From Selaginella moellendorffii (lineage: Eukaryota > Streptophyta > Lycopodiopsida > Selaginellales > Selaginellaceae): DNA of 64,000 bases. Positions 11,375 through 22,786 of this stretch are shown here, piece after piece (positions within the stretch are counted from its first letter, which is position 1; each line of letters begins with the position of its first letter). The notes under the pieces are model-generated. The model was not told where the DNA came from and ran no database searches. It worked only from the letters and a program-made list of their open reading frames with translations. Both the position numbers and the translations under genes were made by a program. Location: the NCBI RefSeq assembly GCF_000143415.4, contig NW_003314303.1:1177322-1241321 (forward strand), in the 5' to 3' direction.

Positions 11375-12320
11375 TTTATTTGTATCTTGGCTCACAAAGC
11401 TCCCACTTTCTTTCCACCACTCTTCTCGACCAAGGCCTTGTAGCTTCCAGTGTGAAACTTCCCTTCCTTGTCTGTGAAGCCAGAGAGCTCCGTCTGCCAC
11501 AGCCTCTTCCCAGCTTCATTCACAAGGTGGCCATCCTGCCAGAATCCCCACAGCACCACTCCCTCCACCGCTGGATGAGCAAACGCTTCGTGCAGCACAG
11601 CCTCCAAGTCGTCCGCTCGGACGTGCTCATTGCTCGAAGACACGTTCAGCAAGCCACAAAGAATTACCCCCACGGGAATGTAGACATGACCTTGGACTCA
11701 GATACCACTGACTGGAGCACCTTATGTTGTGTATATACACTCTCTATGACGTGAGCTTAAATAGCAGTAATGCCACCTCACTGATCCAGGTGTAGGCTAG
11801 AGGTGTGTTTCTTGATCATGTCTATCTTTGTCCATTGTAACTTCTGCATATCTCTTCATGGTATCAGAGTTGTAAGGTTTTGAGAGGGAAATAGAGTCCT
11901 GTCATGGATATGAGAGAATGATTGGATGCAGAGGGGATTCATGTCATTGAGATTAAGAGAGTGTTAAGTATATATGCTTTCTATGACATGAGCGTGGTGC
12001 CATCTCATGTACGCTAGATCTTGATCATGTATATTTAGCTATGACAATATATTCAAGCTATCCTTGTCCATCATAGCTTCCACATATCTCTTCACCTTGT
12101 GCGATTGAACTCTCAATTTGCTGGACGTGTCTCTGAGCTGAGGAGCTCACCTCTCGACCATCTTCAACGTGGTAGTCATTGACAAAGAGCCTGACCGGTG
12201 GATCCAGAGCTTGAACATGTTGCGTGAACCTCGTCACCCAGCCTGCTCTTGTAGAAATCCCTGTCGTTGTTCACGTCACAGTGTTGGAACTGAAGGCAGG
12301 GCTCTCTCTACCACCTGATC
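11375..12320 (-). pseudogene. GH10 xylanase fragments, unit 2
   Basis: Same two blocks as in unit 1 (about 11,375-11,750 and 12,080-12,310), colinear with the last exon of the intact xylanase but lacking the nucleophile and acid/base segments and all CBM22 modules. Additional small deletions relative to unit 1 around 11,394-11,402 and 12,140. Non-coding debris. Confidence 0.8.
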
Positions 12321-12434
12321 ACGTTCTAGAGGTTGCTCTAAGCCTGTCACCCTGGAAGCTTTTATGGACTCTTCCAGGATTCAGACAGACTTGAGAATTT
12401 TGCCCACTCAGCAGAGGCATCTCCTCTTCTCCTC

Positions 12435-12642
12435 ATAGTGTTAGCAGCATCTCCGACAGTCTTCAACAATCTCAGAGCTTCTTCTGCTTGAGATGCACTG
12501 GAAACGGCTGCAGGGATGGGAACACCATCCGAGTGCAGATCGTGGGTGCTGTCCAGGCGCCTTTGATCTCTCCCAAGAGGCATTTGCACGAATTGCAAAC
12601 CCAGATGTTGGAGTTATCAGCATCATCTACAACTGATGCTAA
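12435..12642 (+). pseudogene. PNP/EG45 second-exon fragment, unit 2
   Basis: Homologous to 5990-6217 but more decayed: the RTFFC segment is deleted near 12,478, a run around 12,545 (the CPGCPG region) is shortened, and the end reads TACAACTGATGC, giving a stop two codons early. No exon 1. Confidence 0.75.
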
Positions 12643-14000
12643 ATGTCTCTGATATCCTTCTGATATCTCACTCGCACGTGTTTCCATGATCATACACAAT
12701 AAACGATCTATCAAGAGGATTGGTAAATCAAAGGATCTCATTTTTGGCTGATCGATTCTAGCTTCCCTTCCCACTTATAATTGCGAGAGCTTTGAAATGA
12801 CCACGAATACGGATGTGGTATGTAACACTGTCATAAACATTTGAGAGTATGCAATTTTCCCTTGTTTTAAACCAATGCTTCTAAAATAATGGTTTTGATT
12901 TTCACATATTTCTTATGAATTTTTAGAAAGCCTTTTAAATTTCTCAATGTAACTTGCACTTGCCCTTATCATATTGACATCGCTGTGGATTGTTGATCGA
13001 CTTGCTTCCAGCTGTCTCCTTGTGCCGCATCTTAGGGCTTGACTCTTAATCCAGGCCCGGGCCTCCATGGCACTGAGTTGTCACCCTCAGCACAGAATGC
13101 TCTTCGGGTGATTCACAGCAGACATCCAGAATTTCCAAGACGATGGCAATTCCCTTGCCACACCACACACCCAGCCTGAGCATGCAGGGACTTCCCGTCT
13201 GTAGATGTTAGTCCACTAGTGATGAGCAAAGCCAAGGTCCATAACTTTCTATGATTGTGTGGGATTCAGATGAAGCCATCATCATCTTACCCATACGAAG
13301 AGCTTTACAAGCTCATTGAATTATGCCCCTTGAAGTTTTAATATCCTTATGAAGTTTAAGAACTTCAAGAGGAAAGGAAGATCTCCATGCTTTCACGCTC
13401 ACCTATAGTGTTTGTGATTGTGATGGAATGTCTACTGCCATTGTTCACATAGATTGTTAGTCCCAAACAACTTGGGGAATGGCAATTCTTAATGCCTACC
13501 AGGTTTTCAACCATGCTTCTTGGATATAATAAGCCAGACGTTATTAGGCTTTTGCAAATATGACAAATTCCATTTATGCAATTTTCACTTAATGGAAAAT
13601 GGGGCTTAAACTTTTACAAACTAACATAAACCAACATAAATTAACAGTTGGCCAAAACGAATACTTCTACAGATGTCATAAGGATTATATGAAAACAAAG
13701 ATAAGAGTCTTTCACGTCGTTTTCAAATGGATAGACTTCGATAATCTTGCCCGTGACAACTCCAAGTTTTCTAGAGTGAGATATACGAAAACTTCGCACC
13801 CAAACTCTTCATCGTTTAGAATTGGATAGACTTTCATGATAATCGTATTGCTCGTGACTCAGAGAGCGGCAAACTCTTTTATACGTAAACTTGAACACGC
13901 CTCTAGAACGGAGAATCGAGACAACTGATTTGAGGAAAAACGTGTTGAAAATCCCACGTCAATTACGCAGAGTCCTTTTTGGTGGCCCAGGAACTCCGCT
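12643..14000. other. Non-coding filler of repeat unit 2
   Basis: Counterpart of 6218-7740. No conserved coding frame; indels between the two copies (for example loss of the block matching 6890-7040) are not multiples of three. Confidence 0.5.
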
Positions 14001-14135
14001 GTGAAACTTCAAAGTAGAACAATCGTTGCATTCCCGTCCCAGCGAGCTCTTGAGTATAAAGTCCGAGTTTTCAATACACTCGTCTCAAGCAGCTCCATAT
14101 CTTCTTCAAACATTCTCGTTCTTGCTACACAAATC

Positions 14136-14597
14136 ATGGCTTCTAGCAAAGGATTTGCTGCTCTAGTCATTGCCGCCGTGCTTCTCCTGGCACTCGTGGA
14201 GCCAAGTGTGGCCCAGGGAATTTCCAGCAGGGCTACGTTCTACACACCTCCATACCAGCGTAAGCTTTTTGCAGTTCTAAACTCTCATTCGTGAAAATCT
14301 TCAACTTCTTGTGTTGCTTCTCGTGCAGCGTCCTCTTGCTTTGGGTTTGATCCTCTCCCAGCAGATTTTCTGTTCGCAGCGGCGTCTCCGGCAGTCTTCA
14401 ACAATCGCGCAGCTTGTGGGACCTTTTTCTGCGTGAGATGCACTGGAAATGGCTGCAGGAATGGCAACACTATCCGAGTGCAGATTGTGGATCTTTGCCC
14501 GGGCTGTCCAGGTGCTTTTGATCTCTCCCAAGAGGCATTTGCACGGATTGCAGACCCAGCTGTTGGAGTTATCAGTGTCAACTACAACGCATGCTAA
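14136..14597 (+). CDS. EG45-like/PNP protein, plus-strand copy in unit 2
   Basis: Exons 14136-14259 and 14329-14597, intron 69 nt, 130 residues, nearly identical to the copy at 7875 (Ala to Val in the signal peptide; third-position changes such as ACACTATCCG in exon 2). Complete signal peptide, AACGTFFCVRCTGNGC, LCPGCPGAFDLS and terminal NYNAC; stop TAA instead of TAG. Same TATA and leader. The near-identity of both the gene and at least 400 bp of upstream sequence dates the unit duplication as recent. Confidence 0.9.
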
Positions 14598-15405
14598 ATA
14601 TCTCTGATATCATGATCAGCAATCATACACAATAATTTATCAAGAGGATTGATGAATCGTTCTCGATTCTAGCCTTCTTACCCATACACAATCGTGAGAG
14701 CTTTGAAATCTTTTCCAAGCTTTAATGGCGTGGTATGTAGTGATCTTGCATGGCAAAGTCTTTCTGGAAGAGAAAGAAGTTGCCTCAGCTGAGTGTCAAT
14801 GTTTGCAAGGTGTTCCTCAAACGTGAAGTGGTTGATAACTTCAATGTCAGTGCTGTTGCAATGAAAAGTTTCCATCTTGGGCAATGAAAAATCTTCGTTC
14901 AACTCAACAGTTTATGGGAAGGACTTGTAGTTGAGGATGTGACGACTTGTGAAGAATCTTGTGCATTCAGATAGTGGCCATGGGCATTATAGAGTGTGGC
15001 CTTTGAATGTCCATTGGAGATGTCCATCTTTCCAAGCTTCCAAATGGTGATGCCATTCACCTGCTTATGCCATCCGCATTCAAGGATTATGGAATCCTTC
15101 AAAGGTGTGGAGCCAAGCTGTTGGTAGTCCACCACCACAAAATCTGCCTATGAAAGGATGCCAAATACTGAAAACAGAACGCCACTAGCAAATACCTGTG
15201 GGAACCATAGTGTGATCGGTAAATGTCTTCAGGATTAATGTGTGCTCTAAGATGTGAATATGTGATGCTTGGACAACTTCCATGGAGAGCTTTAACCAGA
15301 GTCGACGGGAGCGTCAAGGATGGGCAATCCATGGCTGAAGTCCACTAGTGCAAAGAATGTGCCAGGATCTGGAAAAACAGTTTTGTCAATCAGACGTGCG
15401 AACAG
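14598..15405. other. Spacer of unit 2
   Basis: Counterpart of 8337-9640 without the 311-bp insertion. Contains the same unrecognised protein-like minus-strand stretches; no gene supported. Confidence 0.35.
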
Positions 15406-15634
15406 GAAATCTGCTGGAAGAGGAAAAGCAAGACGACGCTGCATGAGGAGCAAGACAGGAAGTTGATCAAGATTTGATTACGGATGAGATGTTCTATACA
15501 AAGATATTATGCAGTTATGGAGGTGTGTCGAATGTAGCCCTGCTGGAAATTCCCTGGGCCACGCTTGGCTCCACGATTGCCAGGAAAAGCGCGGCGACAA
15601 TGACTAGAGCAGCAAATCCTTTGCTAGAAGTCAT
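15405..15634 (-). pseudogene. PNP/EG45 remnant, unit 2
   Basis: Duplicate of 9640-9878: ATG at 15634, signal peptide, then TAA at 15515-15517 after TFDTPP, donor GT changed to AT, and only the first ~50 bp of exon 2 left (15,405-15,460). Both lesions are shared with unit 1, so the gene was dead before the unit was duplicated. Confidence 0.8.
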
Positions 15635-16124
15635 GAGCGAGACTGTTTGAAGAAGAACTGGGGCTGCTTGAGACGAGTAACTCGAGTGTGCGAGGACTTT
15701 ATACTCGAGAGACATGTATTCTACTTTGAAGTTTCACAGCGGGCCACCAAAAACAACTCTGAGTAATGGACGTGAGATTTCCAACACGACTTATCCTCAA
15801 GATCAGTTATCTCGTTTCTCCATTCTAGAGTCGTGTTCAAGTTTACGTAGAAAAGGGTTTTACCGTTCTCTGAGACACGAGCCGTAAGATTATCAAGTAA
15901 GTCAATTGAAAACGATGGCCACAATATTATCAAGTCTATCCAATTGAACACGACATGAAATCTTTGTTTTGCATTAAGGCTTATTCATATCATACGAGTG
16001 GTTAGTTTTTCAACATTGAAATACGTACTTACTTCGGCTTAAACCTTTCATCACGTCCCAAATGCTTAGCACCTATAATAGTTAAGAGATTATAGCATCA
16101 CCAACAAAAGATTCCTTATCATTC

Positions 16125-16576
16125 TTACTGGTAGTAGTCGATGTTGATGACACCGGCACCTGGGTTTGCAATTCTTGCAAATGCCTGCTGGGAGAGATCA
16201 AAGGCACCTGGGCAGCCCGGGCAAAGATCCACGATCTTCACGCGGATAACATTGCTGTTCCTGCAGCCATTGCTCGTGCATTTCACGCAGTAGTAGCGTC
16301 CGCAAGCGGCTCCATTGCTGTAAATAGATGGAGCCGCTGCTGCAAAGCTATAATCTGATGGAAGAGAACCATAGCCATAGCAAGCTGATGCTGGTGGATC
16401 AGAGAAAAACATTTTTAGGTGTTACTGTGCATGATGAATTCGTGAAAGCTTAAGTTCTTACGCTTGTATTGGTTGTAGAAAGTGGCTTTGCTTGCGATTC
16501 CTAGGCTTGGCTCCGCAAATGCCAAGAGCAGCGTGGTGGCAATGAAGAAAGCAGCAAAGGCTTTGGTAGAAGCCAT
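16125..16576 (-). CDS. EG45-like/PNP protein next to the intact xylanase
   Basis: Exons 16462-16576 (115 nt) and 16125-16390 (266 nt), intron 71 nt, 126 residues. Signal peptide MASTKAFAAFFIATTLLLAF to PSLG; barrel with ATFYNQYK, SACYGYGSLPSDY, AACGRYYCVKCTSNGC, IRVKIVDLCPGCPGAFDLS, end NIDYYQ. This copy has the full-length signal peptide and is probably closest to the ancestor of copies 3 and 4. A TATA-like run (TATATATAGTC on plus, about 16,669-16,679) is 95 bp upstream, and a TGACGTCA/CACGTG composite lies about 340 bp upstream. Confidence 0.88.
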
Positions 16577-16911
16577 GGATGTATGGAACAGGATAATCAC
16601 GAACGAGTGTTTGATGTTGAAAATAATTGTGAACGGGTGTTTGATGGGGAAGATAATCGTCATGTGATTATATATAGTCGAGGAATGAAAGTTCAAAACG
16701 ATATCAAATTCTGCAATTCGTGGTGTGTGTGTGGTGTTCTATTTGGTAGCTATAATGCCATTAGATTAAAACAAATCAGCGGTAATTAATAGTTTTAAGC
16801 ATAGTTATTACACTTCATATTGAATTGAAAGTACACTGTATTCCAGGAGAGACCTTCTAGCCATGGATGTATGGAACGAGTGTTTAAGAGAGTGTTTGGT
16901 GAAGATTATCG

Positions 16912-16923
16912 TGACGTCACGTG
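16912..16923. promoter_or_regulatory. Composite bZIP site TGACGTCACGTG
   Basis: A perfect palindromic TGACGTCA (16912-16919) overlaps a perfect G-box CACGTG (16918-16923), 336 bp upstream of the PNP start at 16576. The equivalent flanks of units 1 and 2 (about 4765 and 11,095) read only CATGTGATT. Binding by bZIP or bHLH factors is inference from the core motifs. Confidence 0.5.
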
Positions 16924-17242
16924 ATTTTATTATAGTTGAGGAATGAAAGTTCAAAACGATATCAAACTCTGCGAAGCCAGAATAATTCATGAACATGATG
17001 CTGCTTGCGTATAGAATCTTATTGCTGGAAGAGCTTTGAAATAAGCGGTTTCCACGTAGATTGGCAAACCTGTAAATTCATCAATTTTAAAATCAGCACA
17101 AAATCAAAATTTAACAAATGCTTACCTGATAGACAGCAAAGCAGAAGGTGTTTAAGCATAGTTATTAGAGTTTTTGTATAAACTTTTATTTTTTATTGAA
17201 TTTATCGAACTGCTCACAACTTTGCACTCCAAGGATTTGCGA

Positions 17243-20200
17243 TCACAGGCGTAACTCTATGGTGTTTGTATCTTGGCTCACATCGAAGCTCACTTCCACT
17301 TTCTTTCCACCGCTCTTCTCGACCAAGGCCTTGTAGCTTCCAAAGTACCCGCGAAACGCAAACTTCCCTTCCTTGTCCGTGGAGCCAGAGAGCTCCGTCC
17401 GCCACTCTCCTCTCAGAGCTTCCAGCCTCTTCCCAGCCTCGTTCAGCGTCCCATCCACCTCCACAAGGTGGCCATCTGATCTACAGCACCCCTGCCAGAA
17501 TCCCCACAGCACCACTCCCTCCACCGCCGGATGAGCAAACGCTTCGCGCAGCACAGCCTCCAAGTCGTCCGCTCGGACGTGCTCGTTGCTCGAACACACG
17601 TCCACCTCCGTGAGCCAGATTGGAAGTCCCAGCATCGCGAGCTCGTCCAGCGAGCCGCGAAGAATCGGCCCCACGGGAACGTCGACATGGCCTTGGACGC
17701 CGATACCACCGACTGGAGCACCTTGCGCGATCAAACTGTCGATTTGCTGGACGTATCTCCGAGCCGAGGAGTTCGCCTCTCGACCATCTTCGACGTGGTA
17801 GTCATTGACGAAGAGCCTGGCCAAGGGATCCAGACGATGGATTTGCTTGAACATGTTGGCGTGGACCTCGTCACCCAGCCTGCTCTTGTAGAAATCCCCG
17901 TGTAGCATCTCGTTGTTCACGTCGTAGTGCTGGAACTTGCCCCGGTATCGCGACACCAGCTTTTCTATGCGGCTCTCCACTGCTGCTTGGAGCTTCTCCT
18001 TGCTAAGTTTCTTCAACCAGCCTTGGACGCAGTGCTCCACCTCCCAGAACACGCAGTGGCCTCGGACAGGGAGCTTGTGATCGGCACAGAACTTGCAGAG
18101 CTCGTCCGCTTCTCTGAAGTTGAGCTTTCCCTGCTCGGGCTCTGTCCATCCCCACTTCATCTCGTTCTCAAACACCGTGTAGTTGAAAGTCTTGAGGAAG
18201 TAGTCCACGTACTTGGTGTTTTCCAGATTGATGCGGTTGATGCAAGCTCCCAGCGCGAAGCTCGAGGATATTTGCTTGACTTGTAGGCGTAGAGGAGTGC
18301 CAGACTTATCGCTTTTGATTCGAAGCACCACGTCGCGTTTCCTAACCTGTATCGAGAACAAAGAAATAAGATCTGAAAGCTTCCAGTTGAGTTTTCTAGT
18401 ACCTGGTCAGCTTGCTTCTTCAGAGCGGCGTATTGATCGCTGCGATTCACTGAAAAAATCCGGAGGTTTGCCACCATGATATCAACACCTGCGTCAGGAC
18501 CCTGAACGTAAACCATGACTTCCGAAGGCTTCTTCTCAAGCCGGAAAGAACCCGCTACTTCTGTCCAGGAGCTCGGGCTTGCATCTACTTCGCCACCGCT
18601 CATCCATTGCCCGTCCACGGAGAGAGCCACGTTTACTCTCGCAAGAGACTGGCTGCTTCCACCGATGCGCACCCAGGCACAGACTTGGTAAGGAAGGAAG
18701 AGCTGGATTCTCTCCGTGAGTTTTTGAGCAGGACCTTCCCATCCGAACTTCCTGTTTGTTGCAACGATGTAGTTTCCGCTAAACTCTGGGTGGAACTCCA
18801 GAGACAGCTTTGCGGACGGTGGAAGAATTTTCGGTGCACCAGTTGCAACACGAAGGGAGCATGATCCCATTGAAAACCAGCTCGACAGTCCCTTGTGGAG
18901 ATCCGAGTTCTCTACAATATTGATGCCGAACATGGGATTCTGTAACAAGTTTTCACCAGTAAGAAACAGTTAAGTATTCTGATCACCTGGAAAGACGGCG
19001 GAGGGCTTGGCTCGGGTTTCTTTGCTGGACACACAGAGAATGAATCAACCAGAATATCAACACCAGGTGCCGGACCCTCAAGGAAAATCACAGCTCGTTT
19101 CGGCATGCTATGGATGGTAAAGCAGCCTTGCAAACTCGACCAGCTTTCGGCTGAAGCAGTTGTCCTAGGAAAGGACAACATAAGCACACCGAAACCCAAC
19201 CAAGTTGCAAACATACCTTCCAATGGTCATGTATTGCTCTTGCATGTTGGACTTTTGAATGTACAGAGTCGCTAGAACTTCCGCTCGTGAAAGGCCTCCA
19301 CGGATGCGAACAGTAGCCCTCACATCATACATGATGTTCGCAGACAAGCGTCCCGTTACGTCTTGCTCGATTCCGTGCCATGTCTGTGTTCGATTCGATG
19401 CTATTGCAAAGTGATCTCCTGTGCAGGGGGAGACATGAGGATCATCCAGTGTAAGTGTACACGATCTTGCAGACCACCCTTGCAAACCCCGAGAAAAGCA
19501 AGCATTCTTTATGACCGAATCACTGGGGGAAGTGTCGGGCACGTCCTGCATAAAAAACAATGTTTGAGCTCAAGAAATCTAAAAAGTAGCGCACCGAGTA
19601 ATCCTGTTTCCCAGGCACTATGCCAGAACTTTGTGTGGTGATGCTCACGCTGTCGACTAAAATATCAATTCCAGCAGGCGGTCCTTCCAAGTACACCAAG
19701 ACTTTGTCAAAACTTTCGTTTAGAAGCAGCGGTCCTTGTATTCTTGTCCAAGTGCCTCTTGAAGCTCTTGCTCTGCAATGGAAACTCAAACTTTGTCAGG
19801 GAAAAGATCAGAGCAATTACCTCCCAAGCTGCATATATTTCGTATCAGAATCCTTCTTTTCCAGTTTCGCGGTAGCAAGAACATCCGCTTCGGAAACTCC
19901 AGCCACACTGACGAACGCAAGAACTTCATACTTGATGCCTGGCTTAACCCGTTCACTGATATCCTGCTCAATCCCTTGCCACCCTTGCGTCCTCCCCGAC
20001 ACAACAGCCACAAACTCACCGCCGCGAGGCTGGATCCCTTGTAGCGCGTTCGGATCACAGAGCGAAACTTTGCATCCATACGAGGCCCTCCAGCCCTCTA
20101 ATCCACTGTCGAAGTTTCCATTGATGATAATGTCCTCGTCCCTCATAGCTCCCGCAGCTCCTGCAGCTCCAGCACCTACAAAAGACAATTTTTTCAAGAA

Positions 20201-20268
20201 CAGTCACGATGGTCTTGGATCTTACCTTCTGGCTGCCGCTTCAGCTTGGAAGCTAGAAAACTCCTCAT
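17243..20268 (-). CDS. GH10 endo-1,4-beta-xylanase with three CBM22-like modules
   Basis: Seven coding exons: 20226-20268, 19821-20175, 19595-19772, 19217-19545, 18987-19164, 18403-18939, 17243-18346; phases agree and give 907 residues. Hydrolyses xylan backbones; plant relatives (XYN1 type) act in secondary walls. Modules: three CenC/CBM22-like repeats at about residues 18-190, 195-360 and 365-535, each with an N-G-x-F/W...LEGW-like start and a closing GVDILVDS-like strand; then a GH10 barrel, about 540-875. In the barrel: HYDVNNEML carries the acid/base Glu, WLTEVDV the nucleophile Glu, with NDYHVEDG and GVVLWGFW. No clear signal peptide at the chosen start MRSFLASKLKRQPEG, as in some plant GH10 proteins. 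The ATG is chosen because a likely 5'-UTR intron (GTAAGTC near 20,416 to TTTTGCAG near 20,322) ends just upstream. Parent of the fragments in units 1 and 2. Confidence 0.9.
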
Positions 20269-20439
20269 GCCACCACAGCAATGGCGGATCTTGATTCGTC
20301 GCCGAGCACCAATTGGAGCCTGCAAAACCATGACCATCGACTCATCAGAGAAACTCACAAGAGGATGCAGCCAAAACTTCAGATGCAAACCAAGCATCGG
20401 AATCGAGAGACTTACCCGGCCAGCAACTCGCAAGAAGCC

Positions 20440-22242
20440 CTATGATGACGACACTGTGCTGCTTTGCTCTTGTTCTCGCATAGTGTAGTAAATGTTGGCT
20501 AGCGACACGTACGCTCCAGCCTCTCTCCTGTCAAACTCGAGAACTCGCTCGGCCGCTACCGCAGCCCTCTCCAGATCCCCATGAATCGCGCAGCAACTTA
20601 GCAGGATCCCCCACGCAGTAGCGTCCGCGGAGAACGGCATGCCCTCCACGAGATCCTGCGCGTTTCTCAGCTGTCCTGCCCGTCCCAGGATGTTGACAAT
20701 GCAGCAGTAGTGGAAGAGCGAGTGATCCACGCCGTGATCATGGAGCATCCCTCTGAAGCAGCCGAGTCCTACGCTCAGCGTCCCGACGTGAGTGGACGCC
20801 ACCAAGACGTTCCTCAGCGTTGGCTCGTCCGTGTCCACTCCCTGGAGAAGCATCCGCTGGAAGAACTGGAGAGCTCGTCTTGGATAGCTCCTGCTGCTGC
20901 TACCACTGGCGATGATCCGAGAGTGGGCATTTGCGGCAATGATCGAAGTCCATGACACCGCGCTTGGCTGTGGGAGACGCTCAAACAATGCCTCGGCTTG
21001 AGCCATATACCCGTTGTGGGCATACCCGGACAGCATCGTGTTCCAAGCGACCGTGTCTCTCACCGGCATTTGCTCGAACTGGGCTCTCGATTCCGCCACG
21101 AAGCCGCTGGCTGCGTAAGCGTAGATCATCGCAGTGCTCGCCACAACGTCCACCGAAGGCATTCGATCGAACATCGCCTTGGCTTCTTCCAGTCGCCGGC
21201 TCTCGGCAAGGAGCTGGAGCATCGACGTCCATATAACCACGCTTCCCTCTGGGATCTCGTCGAAGAACACCTTGGCTTCCTGGATTCGTTCCCGGCTGTG
21301 AGCGTAGGCCTGGAACAGCGCGGCCCACGAGAGAGAGTTGTGCTTGGGCATCTCGTCCAAGAACTTCTTGGCCTCTTCCACATCCCCGAGCTGGGCATAC
21401 GCGGAGATCATCGAGTTCCACGAAGAACAGTCGCGCTCGATCATGGCGTCGAAGATCTTCTTCGCGCCAGCCACGTCTTCGACCTCTGCGTGAGCGGCTA
21501 TCAGGGCGTTGCACGACACGATGCTGAATTCCGGCATGGATTGGATGATCTCCCGGAATTTCTCGTGATCCCCTATCTGGGCATATGCTAGAACCATCGT
21601 TGTCCACGAAACGATGTCCCTCTGGCTCATACTGTCGAAGATCTTTCTTGCTTCATCGATCCGCAAATGCGAGCTATAGCTCGAGATCATGATGTTCCAC
21701 GACTTGACGTTCCACTCGGGCATCCTTTGGAACAACTGCTTCGTTCCACCCATATCCCCATTCTCGGCATTTGCTGTGAGCACGGCATTCCAGCAAGCCA
21801 AATCCCTCTGAGGCATCGTCTCGAAGAGATCACGCACAGAATCCATCTCGCCACTGTCGGCATAGGCGCTTATCATCGTAGTCCACGACACAATGTCCCT
21901 GAGATCAGCCATTCTCTCAAAAATCGCCCGGGCATCCTGGATCCTCCCGGCAAGCACATAGCTCTGGAGCATCACGTTCCAGGAGAAGACGTTGGGCTCC
22001 GGGATGGCCTCAAACACCCTCCGCGCATCATCCACGCTCCCACACTGCCCATACATTTGCACCACGACATTGGCCAGGAATCGGCTCCTGGCAAAGGCGC
22101 CGCTCGCGATCTTGGCATGGATTTCCCTCACCTCCTCAGCAGTGTCGCAAGATCGCACCAGTCTTGCGAGATCTTCCTTGAGGACCTGCTGCTGCTGCTG
22201 CCGGCGATCCAACCCGGCGACGCTGCAGCGCGATCTAAGCAT
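20440..22242 (-). CDS. PLS-class pentatricopeptide repeat protein
   Basis: Single exon, 600 residues, ATG at 22242. About 13-14 PPR motifs from residue ~50 to ~560, each with the S/L-type signature (VFEAIPEPNVFSWNVMLQSY; LFETMPQRDLACWNAVLTAN) repeating at 31-35 residues. The end reads YVSLANIYYT, typical of the E-motif region, but then MREQEQSSTVSSS-stop, so the E+/DYW tail is missing or lost. PPR proteins bind organellar RNA and guide editing, splicing or stability; N-terminal targeting is plausible but not clear here. Its stop is only about 170 bp upstream of the xylanase start codon, leaving little room for a separate xylanase promoter. Confidence 0.85.
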   Translation of the reverse strand: MLRSRCSVAGLDRRQQQQQVLKEDLARLVRSCDTAEEVREIHAKIASGAFARSRFLANVVVQMYGQCGSVDDARRVFEAIPEPNVFSWNVMLQSYVLAGRIQDARAIFERMADLRDIVSWTTMISAYADSGEMDSVRDLFETMPQRDLACWNAVLTANAENGDMGGTKQLFQRMPEWNVKSWNIMISSYSSHLRIDEARKIFDSMSQRDIVSWTTMVLAYAQIGDHEKFREIIQSMPEFSIVSCNALIAAHAEVEDVAGAKKIFDAMIERDCSSWNSMISAYAQLGDVEEAKKFLDEMPKHNSLSWAALFQAYAHSRERIQEAKVFFDEIPEGSVVIWTSMLQLLAESRRLEEAKAMFDRMPSVDVVASTAMIYAYAASGFVAESRAQFEQMPVRDTVAWNTMLSGYAHNGYMAQAEALFERLPQPSAVSWTSIIAANAHSRIIASGSSSRSYPRRALQFFQRMLLQGVDTDEPTLRNVLVASTHVGTLSVGLGCFRGMLHDHGVDHSLFHYCCIVNILGRAGQLRNAQDLVEGMPFSADATAWGILLSCCAIHGDLERAAVAAERVLEFDRREAGAYVSLANIYYTMREQEQSSTVSSS

Positions 22243-22610
22243 CTATGTCCCGAAATATCCAGTGCTAGCTCGAAATTTCCCAGCGAAGATCTTTCACCGC
22301 GGCCATGCGATGCTGCTGCCGGCGATCCAATGCCGCGATGCTGTGGCGCAATCTAAGCATCTGTGCCCCCTGCCGATCGACATATCCAGTGCTAGCTCGA
22401 AATTTCCCAGCTTAGATCTGTCATCGCGGCCGCAAGCATCTAGAGCTCTTCCGACGATCGATCCTACCCCCTGGAACTTCTAGAATCGCGAAGATTTCCA
22501 GCGAAGATCTTTCATGCGATGCTGCTGCCGGCGATCCAATGCCGCGACGCTGCCCCTGCCGATCGAAATATCCGGTGCTAGCTAGAAGTTTCCCCTTTCA
22601 TCGCGGCCGA
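22205..22610. repeat. Degenerate ~115-bp repeats at the PPR 5' end
   Basis: Three imperfect direct copies start near 22,190, 22,310 and 22,520, each with TGCTGCTGCCGGCGATCCAA followed by ATATCC(A/G)GTGCTAGCT and AGATCTTTC. The first copy includes the first codons of the PPR gene, so the gene's start overlaps repeat sequence. Confidence 0.6.
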
Positions 22611-22786
22611 AAGATCTTTCCATCCCAATGCAAGCATCTCGAACGATCGATGGCGGAGCTCTAGGAAGAAGCGCTCTCTAGAGAGAGCCCTGGAACTTTT
22701 TTACTTCTATCTACCTGGGTCTACCTAGGGTTCAAGAAGAATGAAGAACAAGGTGGAGGAGAGGAGGAGCCCTTGTTTGTGAGGAA

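Noticed and set aside
17266-17905. Plus-strand ORFs of 115-124 codons opposite the xylanase barrel
   Set aside because: Antisense shadows of a GC-rich exon whose minus strand carries full GH10 motifs.
20981-22483. Long antisense ORFs (up to 229 codons) over the PPR gene
   Set aside because: Repetitive PPR coding sequence yields open complementary frames; they have no domain and shift register with the repeats.
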